64,000 nt of DNA from Mya arenaria (lineage: Eukaryota > Mollusca > Bivalvia > Myida > Myidae). The DNA is taken from the NCBI RefSeq assembly GCF_026914265.1, contig NC_069125.1, forward strand, positions 65,213,479 to 65,277,478. The letters run 5' to 3'. Below, piece by piece: positions 47,326-59,100 of the stretch. Made by a program: the position numbers and the translations under genes. The notes under the pieces are model-generated. The model worked only from the letters and a program-made list of their open reading frames with translations. It had not been told where the DNA came from and made no database searches. How positions within the stretch are numbered: the first letter of the stretch is position 1; each line of letters begins with the position of its first letter.

Positions 47326-47916
47326 AAAATGTAAATTTACTGGGGTTTTTAACCAGTTTCTTATGTTTTATATGGTGTTTTTAACGTTGGGAATAACGTT
47401 TGTTTAGAATATAGTTGCATTAAGAACCAAACCATCATGAAGAAAAAGCAAGTATATATTTCTGATATATTCCAGCCCAGTCGTCATAAATTAAAGTGTT
47501 AATATGATGGTCCAGCCCCATATCCATTTTTTCGAGTTATCAATAACCAAATGAATGTATTATTGCTGGTTGCATGAATAGCATGACCAGTGTGTCTTGC
47601 TTCGTTTTTTCTTTAAAACAGCATAGTATGCGAACGCTGTCAAATCATACACAGGGCGTGTCCCCAGTTTACTTTTACTTTGTTTGCTCATAACTGTTCA
47701 GAAATGGATGATATTACAATACTTAAATTGCCACTGAACATTGATTGTAATTATTGAACTATATAATTACAAAATGAATTTGGAACGTCCTCTTGGGATA
47801 TTTGAAATGTTAATGAGCTCACAAGTTTACTCGTATGAATTATTCATCATAGGTTTGTCTGTGTAACACAATACTTAACAATAGTAAACATAGACATACA
47901 TAGAGTATGTTTCTTG

Positions 47917-48055
47917 ATTTCAGTGTAAGATCGTATTTTATTTCACGAGTGTTATGGAATAACATACTTTCACGAGTGGCGAAGCGACGAGTACAAAATA
48001 TAGTTTTAATATTATCAAGAATGGAATGAAAAACGATTCTACACTGAAATTAAAC
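47917..48055 (+). mobile_element. Short MITE with inverted ends
   Basis: The left end TTTCAGTGTAAGATCGTATT is mirrored by the right end AACGATTCTACACTGAAAT. The centre contains 'tcacgagtg' repeated and mirrored. Sequence beyond the right end ('cttatactcatttta', 'gatatccctcaaac') resembles 61085-61215, where a related arrangement occurs. Confidence 0.6.
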
Positions 48056-48500
48056 CAATTATCTTGTTCCCTTATACTCATTTTAGAGATTTAGTACGTA
48101 TTTTTTCATAATTTCTCCTTTTTGCATTTGTTACCTGTGAGATATCCCTCAAACAGTGATCCGGTTTGTGAAGAAATAGTTTATTTTTTACTCGTGTTTC
48201 GGTTCAAACATCTCATAGACATTATTCAATAAACTTTGATTGAAACATTCATGTTCCCAGTGATAAAAGTTAATGTATTTATATATTGACCAAGGTTAGG
48301 TAGAACGAAAACCAGTCTAAGGCGAACTTGTATGGACGAAGGGAAAAACAAACACGTTGATTGAATGGATAAAGGGCATTTATTCAAAATGCCATAAAAG
48401 TGTTCTAAACTTATATATATACACATGTAGTTTTTCCAAGAGATCATATCTGGGTGGATAAAAATTTAACAATTTAAATTGAACAGCGCTTCCATACATA

Positions 48501-50155
48501 CAGCGCCGTTGCCACACTGAGGCACACCGAGGCAGCTGCCTCGGCGGTTAAAATTTGAAGAGCAAATAAATTAAATAAATACAAATAACTAATGCAATGA
48601 ATACTAATAAGATCGACCTCTGAATTCGTGAAACGACTACAATGTTACATTTCCGAAGCAACAGGCACTGAGGCAAACCGAGGCACCTTCTCTGCTGTCA
48701 TTCAGCACTGCCGGGGCTGTACAATGTATCAACCCCTACATGCTTAAATCTCGGGTACATGTAGGATTTGTTTTAATATTTTTAGCTGAAGTGTAAAGCT
48801 ACGGTCGCTAAGCGTAGAACACGCTTGTTTAACACGCTGGTAGCACGCGTTATAAAATAAGCAAACACAAACATGTCCACATGGACATAATTTAAGCTGT
48901 TTATCTAAAACTTTTCAGCAGGAGGAATTCCTCTCAGAGGGCAAAATCGTAATTGGATAAGCACATATGGTGAACAACTTTCGAAATCAAATATTGCGCA
49001 GATTTCATCGCTGCCGCCAGTCACAATGGGACATAGTCTTAACAGTTGTCGAGGGAAAGTGTTTGATGGTGCATCGACAGTGGATGGCCAAGTAATTGGT
49101 GTTCAGGCTCGGATTACTGACCTTGATCTTTATGCAAAATATTTCATGCATTGTAGAAATCATTGCTTAAATCATGTAGGTGCCTCATGATGCACTCAGG
49201 TTTCATCAATTTGCAATTTTATGAACACATTTCAACAACTTTCTTTCTTTTTTCACAAACGCAAAAACACAAGGCATGTAAAAGCGCAGTGTCTGACGTT
49301 CGAGCCGACTCACCACAGGATGAGGAGGAAACGAATATGCCATATTTCAGTGGACTTTAAAGGACAGACTCTCCATATTCTCTCGGTTACGAGATGGTTA
49401 TCAAGAAAGGATTCCATTAGGGCAGTGTCCATTATGAACATAATAATTATATCCATCGCATAAGAGATACTTTTAACGAACCTGATGCGGCAAGACATTT
49501 GAAGTCAATGGTAAGCGGTATATAATGCATTTTTAAGACTATTTTATAGAGATTTATGACAGGTCAGTTATAATAGCTATACAAATAAATATATTGCCGG
49601 GGTTCCTGTTCGTGCGAAAGCAGTTTTGATGATTTCATAAGACTCAAAACATGGAAACCATCAACCATGTTGGACTTTCGTCTTCATCGTTTGGCTTTCA
49701 TATTTGTTCATAAAAACATTTCAATAGACTGCACGTATATTCTGCGATTGCGAGTTCGGGCATCGAAGTGTTTTGTTTGTTTTGCTTTCTATTCAGAAAA
49801 CAAATATAAATGTTATATATATATGGTGTGAATTGAACCAGTGTTTGCTTACTTAATTTGTCTTTCAATAATCAGAAATCACTAGATATCATTAAACCCC
49901 GCTTTTTTCCGCCGAGCTCGTCCCTGGGTCCTAATACCAATATATAAACTATGAAATTATTTTCTTTACGCTCTCTCATTAAAAATGGAAATGTAAATAA
50001 AGTGCCAATAATACGAATTTTACGATGGTTTTTACATGGCCGAAGTGTCGTCAATGGTAAACTTTTGAAGAGAAGTCCTAGATAAAATAGGTGGAAGCAT
50101 GTTCCCAACCCTTCTGGACTGCCTCGGTTTAAATGTGCCTCTTGCTACGGCACTG
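48501..50155 (+). mobile_element. Decayed hAT-superfamily DNA transposon
   Basis: The left end CAGCGCCGTTGCCACACTGA and the right end, read inversely, CAGTGCCGTAGCAAGAGGCA form imperfect terminal inverted repeats of hAT style (CAG at the tip). Inside, the plus-strand translation near 49034-49190 gives SLNSCRGKVFDGAST and GVQARI, then FMHCRNHCLN. Near 49360-49420 it gives LSVTRWLSR. These match the CRGQGYDGASNM, HC.NHSLNL and TRW blocks of hAT transposases of the ZMYM1-like type. Frames are broken and most of the transposase is gone. The flanking 8-bp sequences do not match, so a target-site duplication is not demonstrable. Confidence 0.65.
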
Positions 50156-51128
50156 TGTTGAATGAAATATACTGGTACCCATTCACTCGATGGTTAAAAT
50201 GGTAAACAATCTCTTTTTTAATCAACATTGGATAAAACAGTAGCAAGCTTGTTTAATGTATCAATCAATCAATCAATCACTCTCACAGAAAATATTCGCT
50301 TGTAGACGGTTCGCTTAACAGCTGAAGAGAGAAGACCACGCTTCGTCGTTGGCATCTGACGTCACGGTTTCTGATTATTAGTGGTGATGTATTTGAGCTA
50401 ATGAATGTAACATTGTTGTGTTAATTTTCCGGGAAAGTCGTAATACAAAGTGAAAAGGTTTGAAAATAGTTTATGTTACATTTAATTCATGTTCGAGCTA
50501 TTGTTAACGTTTGTAATGAAAGCAAATGTTTGAGCATTTAGCTTCAAGAATACGTTTGAAAAACAGTATGTACATTTCCCGCTATAAACAAACGGTAAGT
50601 TGTGTTTATTTCCCACTCCCATCCCGGAATAAAATCTTTAATTACATAAAGGCAATCTTTTGCTAAATATCAAGAGATTATTTTTAACATTATTTTTCAG
50701 TTTCAACAGTGATCTTTAGTTTTGATCAAAGGTTTGTTACTTAATTTGATTTTAAAAGAAATTCTTCAAGCTGATTTCGCCGCTTCTTAGGTTGTTGTGT
50801 GAATATTTTCACTTATTTTCTTTACTGATAAAACCGCACATTTCTCCCAAAAGCAGAACAGAAATTCTGTGTATGGTACTGGTTTAGTTTTGTCGGTTAT
50901 GCCGTTGATACATGATAACGTTAGCAATGATATGCAGCTGATGTGTTTAATTAACTCTCATTTTAATAGGTGATAATATTTAGATTTGAGGGTAAACACG
51001 GCTTTAAATAAAATATGAAGCTCCGGAAGCCGTTTTGATTAATTATTTTGGAATTCCGCACTTGAATATCCTGGGTAAGCGCTAAAGATCATACCAATAC
51101 CGAATTGACACAACCCAAGATCATACAG

Positions 51129-53030
51129 ATGGAAATGCAATTAAAATTGTTGTCTGCCACCATAAACATGTACGTTAAATGTTTCTTTTCATTTCTTGGA
51201 TGTGCAAGAACATCTTTAATGTATCAGGTGAGTTGAACAAATAAGAAACTGAGTAACTGGATTTCGTATTCTGTTTTTAAGCTTGACAGCAACGTTATTG
51301 CTAAGTATTGGAGATGACTATACTTTTAAAGTAAATACTGTAGCTACTTTCAAGTTCTGAGTGATGATCAAAAGTCAATTTGAAACTTATTTTTTATCGT
51401 TTTTGACTTTTACGTTCTGAGCGATGTTCAATAGCCTGTTAATATTACTATTTTTCTGTCTTTTCCTTCGTTTATGTTCTGAGTGATGATCATTAGCCGG
51501 TCAATAACTCTATTTTTTGTTGTTAGCTGCTTTTTCGTTCTGAGTGATGATCATTAGCCGGTCAATAATTCTATTTTTCTGTCGTTTGTGACTTTTTCGT
51601 TCTGAATGATGATCATTAGCCGGTCAATAATGATATTTTTCTGTCGTTTGTGACTTTTTCGTTATGAGTGATGATCATTAGCCGGTCAATAATGCTATTT
51701 TTCTGTCGTTTGTGACTTTTTCGTTCTGAGTGATGATCATTAGCCGGTCAATAATACTATTTTTCTGTATTTTTCTTACTTTTATGTTCTGAATGGTGAT
51801 ATATTTAAGTGCAATATTTGATTTACTTGATTTTATTACAGATTGTACAGTTCCTAGTAATGAGAAATGGCTAGATGTTATACAATATCATACTTCATGA
51901 TGTCACCAACAATGTCATGTTCTGAGTATTGGGAAATAGTTGGAGACTCAGCAGTGCAGAAACTAGTTTACTCAGGTATGTTAAATGGCTGCTAGGTTGC
52001 TGTTTGAAAAAATAGTATGCAGATGTGCAAGTGACATTGTGCAACTTTGGGCGTTGGAGATAATTGTTACAATTTTTGAAGATTTAATACTTTAACTATT
52101 CTTATGTTTCTATAGCAACCATGGCTCTCATCCTTAAAGCATTGCAATTGGCTTTTTAAAAAGACCTGATTGTTTGATAATACCTTAATGCATCATTAAC
52201 TTTTTCTTTATTTATGTTCCATAAAGATTCTATTATCAAAATTAATATTACTAGCTTTAATAATTATTGACATTTCATTTGACTTTTGACATGTCTTTTG
52301 AGTGCTTCCTTAGTCATTAATGTGTAATCATTCAGGGCCCTTATCGCATTCTGTAATGGCTCATTCGTCTACAGTATGGCCAAAGGTTTATACTATTCAT
52401 CCATGTATTTGTGAAAGAAATGTTTGCATTTTAAAGAGTGTCAGTCAAAAAATAAATGAGCATAATAACCTTGAAGTGATCAGTTACAAAAGTTGTTATC
52501 TTCCAAGCATGGAATATAGCCACATGCAAGTCATGTTCTGCTCTATATTTACAGAATGTTTGTTCCAACTCACGGATGATATTGTCAGATAAGAGCACAT
52601 TGGCAAGTTGCAGACGTTGACTTTCTGAATTACAGAAAATAGTTTCAGTCAGGTATTGTACATCATGATTCGCATATATATATATTAAAAATTTAGTTTT
52701 GAACAAAAATGTTTTTTGATAGAGAAATTACAGTGCTTTTCAAGAACATTTTCATTAACAAATTAGACATAAATCTCATTGAGATTTTATTTTACATGTC
52801 GCAATGCAAAAACAACCAAAATGGACAGTATATACTTAAGTATACATGAATGGACCAAAACTGCCAAACTAATGGAAATTTGTAGTATTTTTCTTTATAT
52901 CTTCTTTTGTTTGTGTTTCAGGATACCAGAAAGCATCAGGACTTCCAGGGCATGGCTATAGCTCCTCCTGAAAGAACATTAGAAACACTTGATTATTTGT
53001 GTGAAATACTTTGAAATAAAAAAAGACTCT
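51129..53030 (+). ncRNA. Possible short spliced transcript (three exons, small ORFs)
   Basis: Good splice signals suggest an exon ending at 51227 (ATCAG|GTGAGT), an exon 51842-51975 (acceptor TTATTACAG, donor CTCAG|GTATGT) and a terminal exon from 52922 (TGTGTTTCAG), with AATAAA at 53015-53020. Spliced, an ATG at 51867 gives a 52-codon ORF (MARCYTISYF... ending GLPGHGYSSS) that crosses the second junction in phase. A second ORF of 43 codons starts at 51129. Neither resembles a known family. It could be a lncRNA, a small-protein gene or a chance set of splice signals. The 62-bp minisatellite lies in its first intron. Confidence 0.35.
51351..51792 (+). repeat. 62-bp minisatellite, about 7 copies
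   Basis: The unit is 'ttctgagtgatgatcattag' + 'ccggtcaataatgctatttt' + 'tctgtcgtttgtgacttttt' + 'cg'. Central copies (51540-51760) are nearly identical. The sequence is unrelated to the 62-bp array at 22.4 kb despite the same period. Confidence 0.9.
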
Positions 53031-54336
53031 TTTTGCATGATTTAATTCCTAAAGAAAATCAATAAACCTGAAGAATGATTTATATATATATGTAAAAATA
53101 TGTTCCAATAAAAGTATCAATTATTGCATTTATCTTTTTAATTTGAATTGCTATGTCAGTATGGATTAAAACCTCTGAAAAATAAAGACAATGGAAATAT
53201 TAACAGAATCTGGATTTAAACTAGAGATTTTTTTATAGTCCAGTTAAATGTCCATCCGGGTCACTTTATTTCCATACTTATGTAGCAGATACTTCATTTG
53301 CTATGTTTGTATCAGAAACATGAATTTCTGATGCTTCTGAAATTTTAACTATATTAAACAAAAAAATAACAATTCAAGAGAAATATGTATGTGAAATGAA
53401 ATGATGGCTGCTATTTCTCAGTAGTTAAACATTTATCTGAAAATACAATATTATGTATGTATGTTGGTTTTAAAACAAATCATTATAAAACAGAATATTT
53501 CTGAAAAGTATCAAATGATATGAAGCATAATCAAGCATACCAATGTATCATTATCAATTACAAATGAAAAGAAGATCATTGAAAAAACTGTTACCCAAAA
53601 TTGTTTTCTATAAAATTCAAAATTTGTTTTTTCTTATTCTAAATGTGGGGAACAGTATACAATCACAAACAGTTGAAGCAATAATTTGAAACATGAATAG
53701 AAGGTATACAAAGAAATGTTGTTGAGCCTGCTCCTCATGTGAGTGAAGTTGGGAAAATATCCGTCTAATAATACATTTTACCTCTTACAATATGTGATTA
53801 CGATACCATACATGTAAGGTAGCAAGGACATCTGAACAACGAAGCTAGTGTGAATACTTCTATTTGAATTATATTCTTTAATTCCATTCCTTTGTTGTTA
53901 TTTTCCTCTTCATCCACTTCATCGAGCTTCACAGTTTCTTGTCTGGTGATTCATCAATGCAGATAGTACATTACATAATTGGTAGGAAAACTAATTTTCA
54001 CTGCCAACATGATTACTACCGACATCAACATAAAATTCCTGTCAAAGCTGTAACCTTTTATTTATACCTTCCATTCTATCATTTTCTTTGTAAATTTGTT
54101 ATTATTGATATATTGTCCTTTGTTTGACAAATTTCATTTCCAGTTTCTTTCTAGCATATGTTTCTACATTCTCCAGATCATTAGGCGACTGGTCCATGTT
54201 CTTTCTAGCCCTTAGAAGGTGGTTTCGAATGTTTCTGCTGTTCAGAAAAAACTTTTGTTGGCCACACTTATGCCCGGCAGACAAAGTGTCCTGACATTCT
54301 CCTTTAGGTGTTTCTTCACACTCCCAGTGTATGTTA

Positions 54337-54560
54337 TGCATCAGTCAATTGTAACCACGCCGCCCCCCAGGTCCGGGGAATAGCAGGGACTGACTTTCGC
54401 TCCAGCCAACCCTGGGTGCAAATTCCCGCCCTGTGGGGATGAACTGATGTAAAATCCCCGCCAAATGCCCTGAACCCTGGGGACACTAGGTTAAAGGCCC
54501 ATTCGCCACTATGTTTAGCGCGAAGACAAAACCACGGCATTCACCCTGGCACTGCATTTA
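54337..54560 (-). mobile_element. TTA-type MITE, copy 2 (one end missing)
   Basis: The left end is TGCATCAGTCAATTGTAACC, preceded by TTA at 54334-54336. The body reads as the reverse orientation of the copy at 56327-56563 ('aaatccccgccaaatgccc', 'gacaaaaccac.gcattc'). The other inverted end is not adjacent. Confidence 0.75.
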
Positions 54561-54784
54561 CCATTTGCCGATATTTGAGGACTAATAATAAAATTAAAAT
54601 CAATCAGCATGTTTGCACTTGACCCCATCTGTAACATTTACATTTGTTTATTTAAAACTTTTAACCAACAAAATCCTTTACCTTTATATTATTACGGGAG
54701 TAAGTTTTTTCGATGTATATACATATTTTGTATAAACATGTTGATTATATAGTGTTGCTTTCAATATAAACTATCTTTATCATT

Positions 54785-55075
54785 AACTTCAGTGAAATCC
54801 CCGCCAAATGCCCACGCCCCTGGGACCCTAGGATAGGCCAAATTCCACCTTTTATGGCGCAGACAAAACCACTGCATTCCTCCGGCACTGCGGGGCCACA
54901 TAGAAGTAAAAACACAACCCATTTCCAGTATACCACCTGACCTGGTGGGGCTGTGGATACAACTGACTGGTGCATAACACATTCACTTGGCACTGCGGAG
55001 CTACCTTAAAAGTTAAAACACGGCCAATTTCCCGACTATCCCCAGACCTGGGGGGACCGTGGTTACAAATGACTG
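54785..55075 (-). mobile_element. TTA-type MITE, copy 3 (composite, two right ends)
   Basis: A body like copy 2 starts at 'gtgaaatccccgccaaatgc' and reaches one terminal repeat near 54955-54977 ('acaactgactggtgca'). A second 85-bp piece follows, again from 'ggcactgcgg', and reaches another terminal repeat near 55050-55068 ('gtggttacaaatgactgat'). The duplicated right ends suggest two overlapping or partially duplicated copies. Confidence 0.6.
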
Positions 55076-56014
55076 ATCAAATAATGCATAGATCCTTCCC
55101 ATAGTACTTTAAAACACTTCCCATACAGACAAGCAAACAAACCCACTCTCATCACAATTAAGTGATAATAATTTTCTTCCGAGTGGCAGTTATCATAAAT
55201 TTGGGCTTTTAAATGCTGTTAAAACGTATATGGTTATCTAAAGCATTAGTCTTTTTTATCATCACTCAATGACAGTCTGTCACAACAAAATAATTATAAA
55301 TGGTGAGCTCAAACATTGAGCTTGACATTCTTCAACCACTGTAGAGGCTATTTTTCATCGCCCAGAACTAATCTTTCAGTGAAATCACCATATGGTTGGC
55401 TAAAACATTGGCAAAAGCAAGCATGCTTGAATCAAAGTATTTAAATCTTCATATGCCTGAATGTTGGAGTTGATTTTCCGCAACATTGTCAACACTGTAA
55501 GCAGCCATGAACGTCGTTTTTAACCTCCTTTCTAAGAGTTCAAGCTGCAGACAACAGTTTATAAACATTATGATCTTTGAGCGAATAATGTTATGATCAT
55601 TAGTGTTTACGAATATCCTGTACGTATGGCTCAAGACCACAGTTATCTGCCCCCCGTTGACCAAGATCCGGATGTGAATACAGAAACAAAGAGTGCTTGT
55701 GTTCAAGTATCAATATTTTATTAAAATTGAATGAAAAAGAAGCAAAAAATGTTCTTTTTGCAGAGAACTTGACTGAAGTTGACACTCTATTGCAGAAATT
55801 GATAGTTTTCAATGTAAATATTGGAAAAATCATAGCTTGTGGAAGTCTGAAAATTAGTTGTTTGTAGCCGATTGACTCCCTGGCGGAAGGGTTATGTATT
55901 TGAACTCAATTTTGACAGTCGGGTCAATGGTTAACATGGTGTTTTCTTGTGATTATATTTTGTGTCTTGAATTGTTCTAGAGATGCCATGTCCTTGTTTT
56001 TCAATTGGGGTGTG

Positions 56015-56020
56015 TATAAA
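56015..56020 (+). promoter_or_regulatory. Candidate TATA box
   Basis: TATAAA lies 97 bp upstream of the proposed start codon at 56118, at a spacing compatible with a short 5' UTR. It is a motif match only, in AT-rich sequence. Confidence 0.3.
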
Positions 56021-56117
56021 GTCAAAAGCCAGGTTAGTGTCTATATGAAACATATAGTAAAAATAACTGTGGTCTCACGCCGTATACAAGGCAACGTAAA
56101 ACGAAAGTGGATAGAAA

Positions 56118-59100
56118 ATGGAGTTTAAAAGGTTTATTATTCCTTCGTCGTTCTATCCGCGTTACTTCTATTTTCACCAACGTCTACGTAGATTTGTTCC
56201 AAAATTTCAGGATATTGTCGGTAAGTTAAGTTTGTGTTTAATATAATTATATAACGACCAATTATACAATTCATAATCATATATAAACAAATATAATTAC
56301 TTCACGTAGAGTGTGCAGACTTCTTATGCACCAGTCAATTGTAACCACGGGTAACCGGGGTGGTTTTGTAAAAGCGTCAAATTTAGCGGAGATTGGGCCT
56401 TATATAGAATCTCTGGGGTGCGGGGGCATTTGGCCGGGGTTTAACCATCAGTTCGTTCCCGCAGTGCGAGGATTTTACCCGGGGTTGGCTGGACCGAAAG
56501 TCAATGTCCCGGCTATTCCCCGGAACTGAGGGGGGGGGGGCGTGGTTACAATTGACTGGTGCATTACCGTGATTATTTTTTTTTACCAGGAAAGAATGTT
56601 TTCTCAAAATGCATATTGTTTGGCGAACAACACATTGAAGACATCTTAAAAGCGTATGATCAGTTTAATGAACAAGTTGAAGTATTTGTTGGAAAGGACG
56701 ATGCAATTAAAGAGGAGGTCACGTGGAAGGAGCTGATTGTTGAAGACAATTCTATGGATGACGGAGCTGTACGTGAATCAGATACGTCTCGGCCGTCTGG
56801 TGCAAGTTGTGGCTCCCAGATATGCTTGGTTCTTGTGAACAATACCACTGTAAGTAATTAAAATGTTTATCAGTATCTTACGCATGCTTTTCTTTAGAAC
56901 TAGTACATGTAAATATATCATTTGTGTTTTTGTTATATTATTTTTTTATTATCTTGTCATTGAAATTAAATTGTTATTTTCTTGCAATATAAATTATTGT
57001 TTAGACATAGCGAAAGAAGTCCAATTATCACCAGCCCTAAAGATAATTTTCATTGTCAAAAGTATTTGGCATTTTGACCATTCTCACTCAAATATCGCAA
57101 GCCTTGGCTAGTAAATCAGACCGTTTCGCGAGCTCCGGTGGTTCAGACTATGATTATGTACATTTATGTTCTATTGTGTCCGGTGTAATAAATAACCTAG
57201 TTTCATTTTCATGTAAAGAATAACAACACGTGTTTTAATTGAAATAAGGGCATTTATTCTAGAATGTGGTTTAAAAGTTAAATATAATCTGCATTTGATA
57301 TTGAACATAAAAAGTAGAATTTAGATGTTCATAATTATATACATACATAATTGAAGTAAAAACAAATGATAAGAACCATCCAAGGGGATCTTCAACAATG
57401 TTTTTCCAATAATATTAATAATATGAAAGCCTATATAAACTAGATTTCAAATATGTAAACAGATCGAGAAATGGAAGAACATTTTTTGCGGGGAAAAGGG
57501 TCTTATTTTCTTCAATACAGACGACAGTCGTAATACGACAGAGAAGCCACAGTTGAACAAACTAGTTCAGGCAGAACTGGAAACAAGGGTGATCTCATTG
57601 TTTGAAAGTGTGTATTCTTTCATCAATAAACTGATCCCAAGAGGCTGTAAGGAGTTCAGCGATTTGACTCAGCATACATGTTCCATTGACAAATCAAAAG
57701 CAGTAAAAGAAGCTATTCACGAACTTGTGAGAGGTAGGTCAAATGCATGTTTTCAATATTGAACAATCTTTTATTCCATATTTAACAACCATTACATCAT
57801 TGGACACACGTAGAAAGATTCTACTTTATTCACATCTAATGTTTTCAGAGCATGCAAAAAAAGATCCGGAAAAGCAAGACAAAACTGCTTTCATCTGCGC
57901 TATCAAAACAGTCGTCATTAAAAGGACACGCGCCACCTTTTGCGAGGACTTATCAAAAGCATGCTGCCTGCCGCAGTCTGTCATACTAGATTTTCAGGGA
58001 GACAACTTTTTTGACGTCGAAAAGAAGATCATGGAAATTAAAGTAAATAATGAAAAAGATATTACTAGCTCCGATGAAACAACATTAATGAGGATGGGGA
58101 TGGAGCTTTTTAGCTGCATAGTTCAATGTTTGCAAGATATCGAACAAAAATTCGTCAAGTTCATGAAGGTAAAATGTTTATTATAATTGTAATTAACTTC
58201 ATTTTATTTTTTATTTATTATTAATGCTGAATATGTAAGATGGTGTTTGGGAAATATATATGCTTCACTTTGTACTGAATGTCTTATCAACAGGAACAAA
58301 TTGTTTCCATCTCCATGTTGTCAAGGAAACAATTTGAGCTGACTGGATTCCTCCGTACAACAAATGTACAGATTGACGTCCTACTCCCTACCATACTGAA
58401 AATACCCCGTGAACTACAACATAAACTACTGCAGTAGGTTTCGTAACGTTTGTTTCGCCTTCTTTCTAAGTACTTAGACTTGACGAATGTTTAGATAACA
58501 GTTTGTACAAACAACCTTATAAGAAATGAACTTAAATTCTTTAAAATGTACCAATTTGTCAAGCACATGTCAAAATTGACGGTTATCGGTTTTGCTGTCG
58601 ATATTTTAACCACATGTGTTTAATGTTATTTATCACCCACGAAGTAGATAGTGATATCAGATAGTAATATCAGATTGCCATCTGTCTCCGTCTTTTAGTT
58701 CGTAATATTTTTGAACAGACTATAATTTATTTATTTATATACATTTTTAGCAATACAAAAAGTAGGCAACTGTATACTGTCAGTGAACTACTACGATGAG
58801 AAAAGATTACCTAATAATCCATGCAAGAGATTTAATATTTTAGTTATTTTGGCAGGAATCACCCAGATGTCTCTGGTTGCGGACACAGACATGGAAAGTT
58901 TGTGATTGACGTGAAAAAGGCTCTTGCAGAGGAGGAAAAGAAGGAAATTAGACGTGAAATGAAAGAATACAGTTTTAACTTTGATTTTGAATCTGAAGTC
59001 ATCAAATACGTGAAGCAAGCTGGGTTTTGTGTAGAACAGGGGAACATCATAAGAGTGAAAAACACTAAGGTTGATCATCAGTTGCCTTACAAGACTGGAA

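Larger units (their letters stand above)
45788..51120. other. Repeat-rich stretch upstream of the AChBP-like exons
   Basis: The start exon of the AChBP-like gene must lie in or beyond this region but could not be picked out. Contents: 44-bp minisatellite (46325-47325), a short MITE (47917-48055), a decayed hAT transposon (48501-50155) and about 1 kb of plain AT-rich sequence up to the putative transcript at 51.1 kb. Confidence 0.5.
53031..56117. other. Intergenic stretch upstream of the protease-like gene
   Basis: AT-rich spacer with no supported gene. It contains two TTA-type MITE copies between 54337 and 55075 and, at its end, a candidate TATA box for the protease-like gene (56015-56020). 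Confidence 0.5.

Noticed and set aside
52431-52706. 91-codon minus-strand ORF overlapping a 90-codon plus-strand ORF
   Set aside because: Overlapping chance ORFs in AT-rich sequence, without motifs; they fall in the second intron of the putative plus-strand transcript.
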